Shown here one piece after another: positions 41,075 through 43,542 of a stretch of DNA of 43,542 nucleotides. The notes under the pieces are model-generated. The model worked only from the letters and a program-made list of their open reading frames with translations, did no database searches and had not been told where the DNA came from. How positions within the stretch are numbered: the first letter of the stretch is position 1; every line of letters starts with the position of its first letter. The translations under genes and the position numbers were made by a program. This DNA comes from a virus, in the IMG/VR virus record IMGVR_UViG_3300033145_000625, positions 1 to 43,542 of that record; one strand, written 5' to 3'.

Positions 41075-41860
41075 GTGGATGGTTGGATCAAACTTCACCG
41101 CAAAGTCATTGATTCTCAGGTGTTCGCTAATTCTGGCCTTTTTAAGCTTTGGAGTTTATGCCTTATAAAAGCAAATCACGTCGAGAATTGGACGAACGTG
41201 GAGGGTTTAACGGAACCGGTCAAGGTGATGCCGGGTCAATTCATAACCGGACGGTTCGCTTTACATGAAAGCTATTACCCAAGAAAGAAAAAAAATAACA
41301 AATCGCCCTCAACTTTGTGGAATTGGATGCAAAAATTAGAAAACATGGAAAATCTTAACATCAATTCCCATACTAAATATTCAATAATTACAATAATTAA
41401 CTGGGATGAATATCAATCTTTAAAACAACAACCTCACAACAACCTAACAACAACCTCACAACAACCTAACAACAACCTAACACAGACAAGAATGATTAAG
41501 AATGATAAGAATGATAAGAATGATAAGAAGAAAGAATTATATGTCGAGACTTCTGATGAAGTCCGACTGTCAAACCTACTGCTTTCTAAAATTTTAGAAC
41601 ACCTGCCAAACTTCAAAAAACCCAATATTCAGAAATGGGCCAAAGTCATGGATTATCTTCTCCGGATCGACGGCCGGGCCTTGGAAGATATTGAATCGGT
41701 GATAACCTGGCTTTACGGCCCCAACCTGCAAAACGATGATTTTTCTTTCGTAGTACAGTCTCCGGAAAGTTTGAGACGAAAATTCGATCAGATCCAGGCT
41801 GTACGAGAACAGAGTTTGTCCCCGGGTGAAAAATACAAGAGGAAACATGGATTCGACTGA
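41075..41860 (+). CDS. Replication initiator (phage O/DnaD-like), GTG start
   Basis: A 261-residue protein starting GWIKLHRKVIDSQVF...LFKLWSLCLIKA, the typical N-terminal winged-helix start of phage replication initiators. A linker of Gln, Asn, Thr and Lys (about 115-155) is encoded by iteron-like DNA repeats, and a C-terminal DnaD/helicase-contact-type domain follows. Start GTG 41075 has AAAGGG upstream; an overlapping ATG lies in another frame. The next gene is the likely helicase loader, giving the lambda O-P order. Confidence 0.8.
   Translation: MDGWIKLHRKVIDSQVFANSGLFKLWSLCLIKANHVENWTNVEGLTEPVKVMPGQFITGRFALHESYYPRKKKNNKSPSTLWNWMQKLENMENLNINSHTKYSIITIINWDEYQSLKQQPHNNLTTTSQQPNNNLTQTRMIKNDKNDKNDKKKELYVETSDEVRLSNLLLSKILEHLPNFKKPNIQKWAKVMDYLLRIDGRALEDIESVITWLYGPNLQNDDFSFVVQSPESLRRKFDQIQAVREQSLSPGEKYKRKHGFD
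41425..41524 (+). repeat. Candidate replication origin: five 11-bp iterons and four 9-bp A/T-rich repeats
   Basis: ACAACAACCT(C/A) is repeated five times without a gap at 41425-41479, one unit per helical turn. Nine bases later AAGAATGAT occurs four times at 41488-41496, 41498-41506, 41507-41515 and 41516-41524, A/T-rich and easily melted. Both lie inside the initiator gene, exactly as the iterons and A/T-rich region of the lambda origin lie in gene O. Confidence 0.75.
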
Positions 41861-42398
41861 AAAAGAATTCTACGAATACGAATACGATATTCCGGAATGG
41901 TTTCAAAAGGCCTGGGCCTGGCTATTGAATCGTTATCCCCGGGTGAAACCGATGCCCTCCGATCAGACATATTGGAGTAGTTTTCATAATCTTGACCATG
42001 ATCTTATCCGAAAGGCCATTCACGGGGCTGCCACGGACTCACCAGACTGGTTTCCAAAGGTCGAGGCTATACTTGGCGTGTATTCTATTCTAAAACGTAA
42101 CAGTGAGACGTCTGTTCGTTCTTTGGAAGGGCCGCCGATCGATGTTCAGGATTTTTTGAGGAAGTTTAAGGCGTTGCGCGAGAGCATTACCATGAAGGGC
42201 ATGGAGGTCGAGGCCAGGGGTAAGAATTTGCCCCAAGAAACAATTCAGCGTTGCGATCTGTGCGCCGAATGGAAAGGAGTGGCGGGCCAAGCGTTCGGGC
42301 CGTGTAGGTGGGCCTGGAACGACCAGGGAACAATGTTGGCCTCAAGTGGTGGGGACTGTGAGAACTTTGAGCCCAAGAAAGACGAAGTACCGTTTTAA
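41847..42398 (+). CDS. Helicase loader-like protein (probable)
   Basis: A 183-residue protein starting at ATG 41847 (AAGAGGAAAC), inside the end of the initiator gene. The first half (WFQKAWAWLLNRYPRV, then RKAIHGAATDSPDWFPKVEAIL) has the pattern of lambda P-type loaders that bring the host DnaB helicase to the origin. A CDLC zinc pair and a Cys-containing end follow. The last residues, DEVPF, resemble an SSB tip. Assigned by order and pattern. Confidence 0.5.
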   Translation: MDSTEKEFYEYEYDIPEWFQKAWAWLLNRYPRVKPMPSDQTYWSSFHNLDHDLIRKAIHGAATDSPDWFPKVEAILGVYSILKRNSETSVRSLEGPPIDVQDFLRKFKALRESITMKGMEVEARGKNLPQETIQRCDLCAEWKGVAGQAFGPCRWAWNDQGTMLASSGGDCENFEPKKDEVPF

Positions 42399-42426
42399 TC
42401 ACTAACCCAAACCGTGGGAGTGCCAG

Positions 42427-42633
42427 ATGTCGCACATGAGGCTTGAGGCGCGTTGTTGTTGTGGTCAGGAATTAAACTGGAAGCGGACCCCAGAAGAATT
42501 CATAACCTGGTGTTCCGAGTGCGGCCGGCGTGAGGTAGTACAGTCAACCATTCAACTGCCTGATTATGAATTGGTTTGGTTTCTGGAAAAACAGGCCTTG
42601 AGGCGGAGACGGCCGGTGATACTTTGCGAATGA
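42427..42633 (+). CDS. Small zinc-ribbon protein
   Basis: A 68-residue protein with CCCG and CSECG motifs in the first 35 residues, a probable zinc ribbon, and a basic end (LRRRRPV). GGGAGTGCCAG before ATG. Unrecognised. Confidence 0.65.
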   Translation: MSHMRLEARCCCGQELNWKRTPEEFITWCSECGRREVVQSTIQLPDYELVWFLEKQALRRRRPVILCE

Positions 42634-42652
42634 CGGGATTTATTTAACTAAA

Positions 42653-42922
42653 ATGGCTGAAAAGCAAGTCCATTGTCTCCTGCTCGGGTGGGAGATCCCG
42701 GAAAGCCGATGCGATGTGAAGAGATACAAAAAGACGATTCCGCTCACATGTAAGGAATGTTGGATTCAGCAAAAAGAGAAGCGGATCGAGGGGTTGGAGG
42801 AGTCGGTTAAAAGCCTGCGGAGAAAGACCGTGGCCCTGGCCGTGGCGAGTGGTAGACGAGAGGTTTTGATTGAGGATGAGATTGCACAGCGTAAGGCGCT
42901 TAAGGAGAGGATGGGGAAATGA
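42653..42922 (+). CDS. Small Cys-containing helical protein
   Basis: An 89-residue protein with cysteines at about 8, 20, 33 and 36 in its first half (CDVKRYKK, CKECW) and a long basic-acidic helix in the second. Ends overlapping the nuclease start (ATGA). Weak ribosome-binding site. Unrecognised. Confidence 0.6.
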   Translation: MAEKQVHCLLLGWEIPESRCDVKRYKKTIPLTCKECWIQQKEKRIEGLEESVKSLRRKTVALAVASGRREVLIEDEIAQRKALKERMGK

Positions 42923-43329
42923 TTGAAGATCAGCACCAAATAGCTCTATTTGAAATGATTGCCCTGCATGAGGGCCGGTATCCCGACCTATCTTGGGTAT
43001 TCCATGTGCATAACGGCGGCTATTCGGGGCCGCGCGGCGTGGCTAAGCGAAAAAAACTGGTGGCCATGGGCCAGAAGGCCGGGGTGCCGGATATCTTCCT
43101 GGATGTGCCGATGGGAGTATGTTCCAGCCATGGGCACTATGAGGATTGTCACGGTCTCCGGATCGAGCTCAAGACCGAGAAGGGCCGGGTCCGGCCAGAG
43201 CAGAAAGTCTGGCTTGAGCATTACCGGGAGCTTGGATATCGGGCTGAGGTCTGCCGGGGATGGGTCGAGGCCTGGGATGTGATTTGCGATTATTTGGGGA
43301 TAAAGGAAACGCTGAATGAAAAAGTATAA
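42919..43329 (+). CDS. VRR-NUC domain nuclease
   Basis: A 136-residue small nuclease of the PD-(D/E)xK superfamily. HVHNGGYSGPRG leads the fold, Asp58 lies in GVPDIFL, and Glu83-x-Lys85 in RIELKTEKGR, followed by PEQKVWLEHYRELGY. These are the metal and catalytic residues of the VRR-NUC group (PF08774), which in phages probably cut branched DNA before packaging. It is the last clear gene of the replication block. Confidence 0.85.
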   Translation: MIEDQHQIALFEMIALHEGRYPDLSWVFHVHNGGYSGPRGVAKRKKLVAMGQKAGVPDIFLDVPMGVCSSHGHYEDCHGLRIELKTEKGRVRPEQKVWLEHYRELGYRAEVCRGWVEAWDVICDYLGIKETLNEKV

Positions 43330-43480
43330 ATTTGGAGCGATCGAGATCATGGAGACCGGTTTCAATCGTGTAGGGAAAAATACGGGACCCCGTACTTTCG
43401 GTTCGAACTCTGGCATCATCTCGCATAACTATGCTTACTTGTGCATAATTATGGGTCGGTTCTGCCGGGGGTGTGCATAG
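43316..43480 (+). CDS. Possible 54-residue protein at the right end
   Basis: A frame from ATG 43316, overlapping the nuclease stop by 14 bases, gives MKKYKFGAIEIMETG and on, ending TAG. It is basic, has three cysteines, and no clear ribosome-binding site. It contains the two palindromes described next, so the stretch may be regulatory instead of coding. Confidence 0.35.
   Translation: MKKYKFGAIEIMETGFNRVGKNTGPRTFGSNSGIISHNYAYLCIIMGRFCRGCA
43423..43453. repeat. Two near-palindromic CATAAYTATG sites 20 bp apart
   Basis: GCATAACTATG (43423-43433) and GCATAATTATG (43443-43453) are spaced two helical turns apart; the second has a perfect ten-base palindrome. They suit a dimeric DNA-binding protein. 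If the molecule is circular they lie about 230 bases before the small terminase gene, a possible packaging or operator site. The last 60 bases (43483-43542) are A-rich and hold no gene. Confidence 0.4.
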
Positions 43481-43542
43481 ATTCGGTGAAATTATCGATA
43501 AAAAACGAAAAAACGAACAAATACAGGTACTTACCAAGGGGT

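Noticed and set aside
43340-43420. tRNA at the right end suggested by GGTTCGAACTC
   Set aside because: The surrounding bases do not form a T-stem, anticodon arm or acceptor stem on either strand.

Overview
The window reads as an essentially complete genome of a tailed double-stranded DNA bacteriophage, or a near-complete environmental contig of one. Almost all of it codes. The three expected blocks are present: a rightward late block (about 0.1-29.6 kb), a leftward early block (39.7 down to 29.6 kb), and a rightward replication block (39.8-43.5 kb). If the molecule is circular or circularly permuted, the replication block would run into the packaging genes at position 1. I see no direct terminal repeat. 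Shine-Dalgarno sequences are the ordinary AGGAGG type and the best promoters are sigma70-like, so the host is a typical bacterium. A T4-like lysozyme with holins fits a Gram-negative host, but the sequence does not identify it. I see no integrase and no phage RNA polymerase. No tape-measure gene is visible, and a nozzle-like beta-propeller protein is followed by three large ejection-type proteins, so a short-tailed (podovirus-like) virion is my inference.

Late block. Small terminase, large terminase, portal, three tiny zinc-ribbon or Cys-rich proteins, scaffold, major capsid and a decoration-type protein occupy 0.15-7.7 kb. A hairpin terminator follows. Then comes the most unusual segment (7.8-13.5 kb), where one would expect head-tail connector genes: a sulfotransferase-like enzyme, a CmcI-type methyltransferase, a DegT/StrS sugar aminotransferase, a glycosyltransferase-methyltransferase fusion and a second glycosyltransferase-like protein, with small Cys-containing proteins between them. 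Many of these genes use the same leader (AGGACAGGAAA type). A promoter-operator marks the far edge, after which the structural genes resume: adaptor, virion proteins, nozzle-like propeller, ejection proteins, fibre, several beta-rich tail proteins and a beta-helix tailspike (13.5-28.2 kb). The lysis genes are at 28.2-29.6 kb: one-TM holin-like protein, endolysin, two tiny membrane peptides and a 3TM holin.

Early leftward block. A strong promoter at 39.70-39.67 kb drives many small overlapping genes, then SSB and a Rad52-like annealing protein, a structured tRNA-like stretch, an ATP-grasp protein, a Gp37/Gp68-family protein and a PP-loop (PAPS reductase-like) gene bracketed by two copies of a 42-bp repeat. 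One small zinc-ribbon gene carries an in-frame TGA, and one gene encodes about 30 copies of an alanine-rich four-residue repeat.

Replication block. An HTH regulator diverges from the early promoter and is followed by an MmcB-like nuclease, a replication initiator with five perfect 11-bp iterons and four 9-bp A/T-rich repeats inside its gene (a lambda-like origin), a likely helicase loader and a VRR-NUC nuclease.

The best candidate for an undescribed system is the glycan-modification cassette embedded in the capsid region. Together its enzymes could make an amino sugar, transfer sugars, and methylate and sulfate the product, either on the virion or on the host surface. The target is inference.
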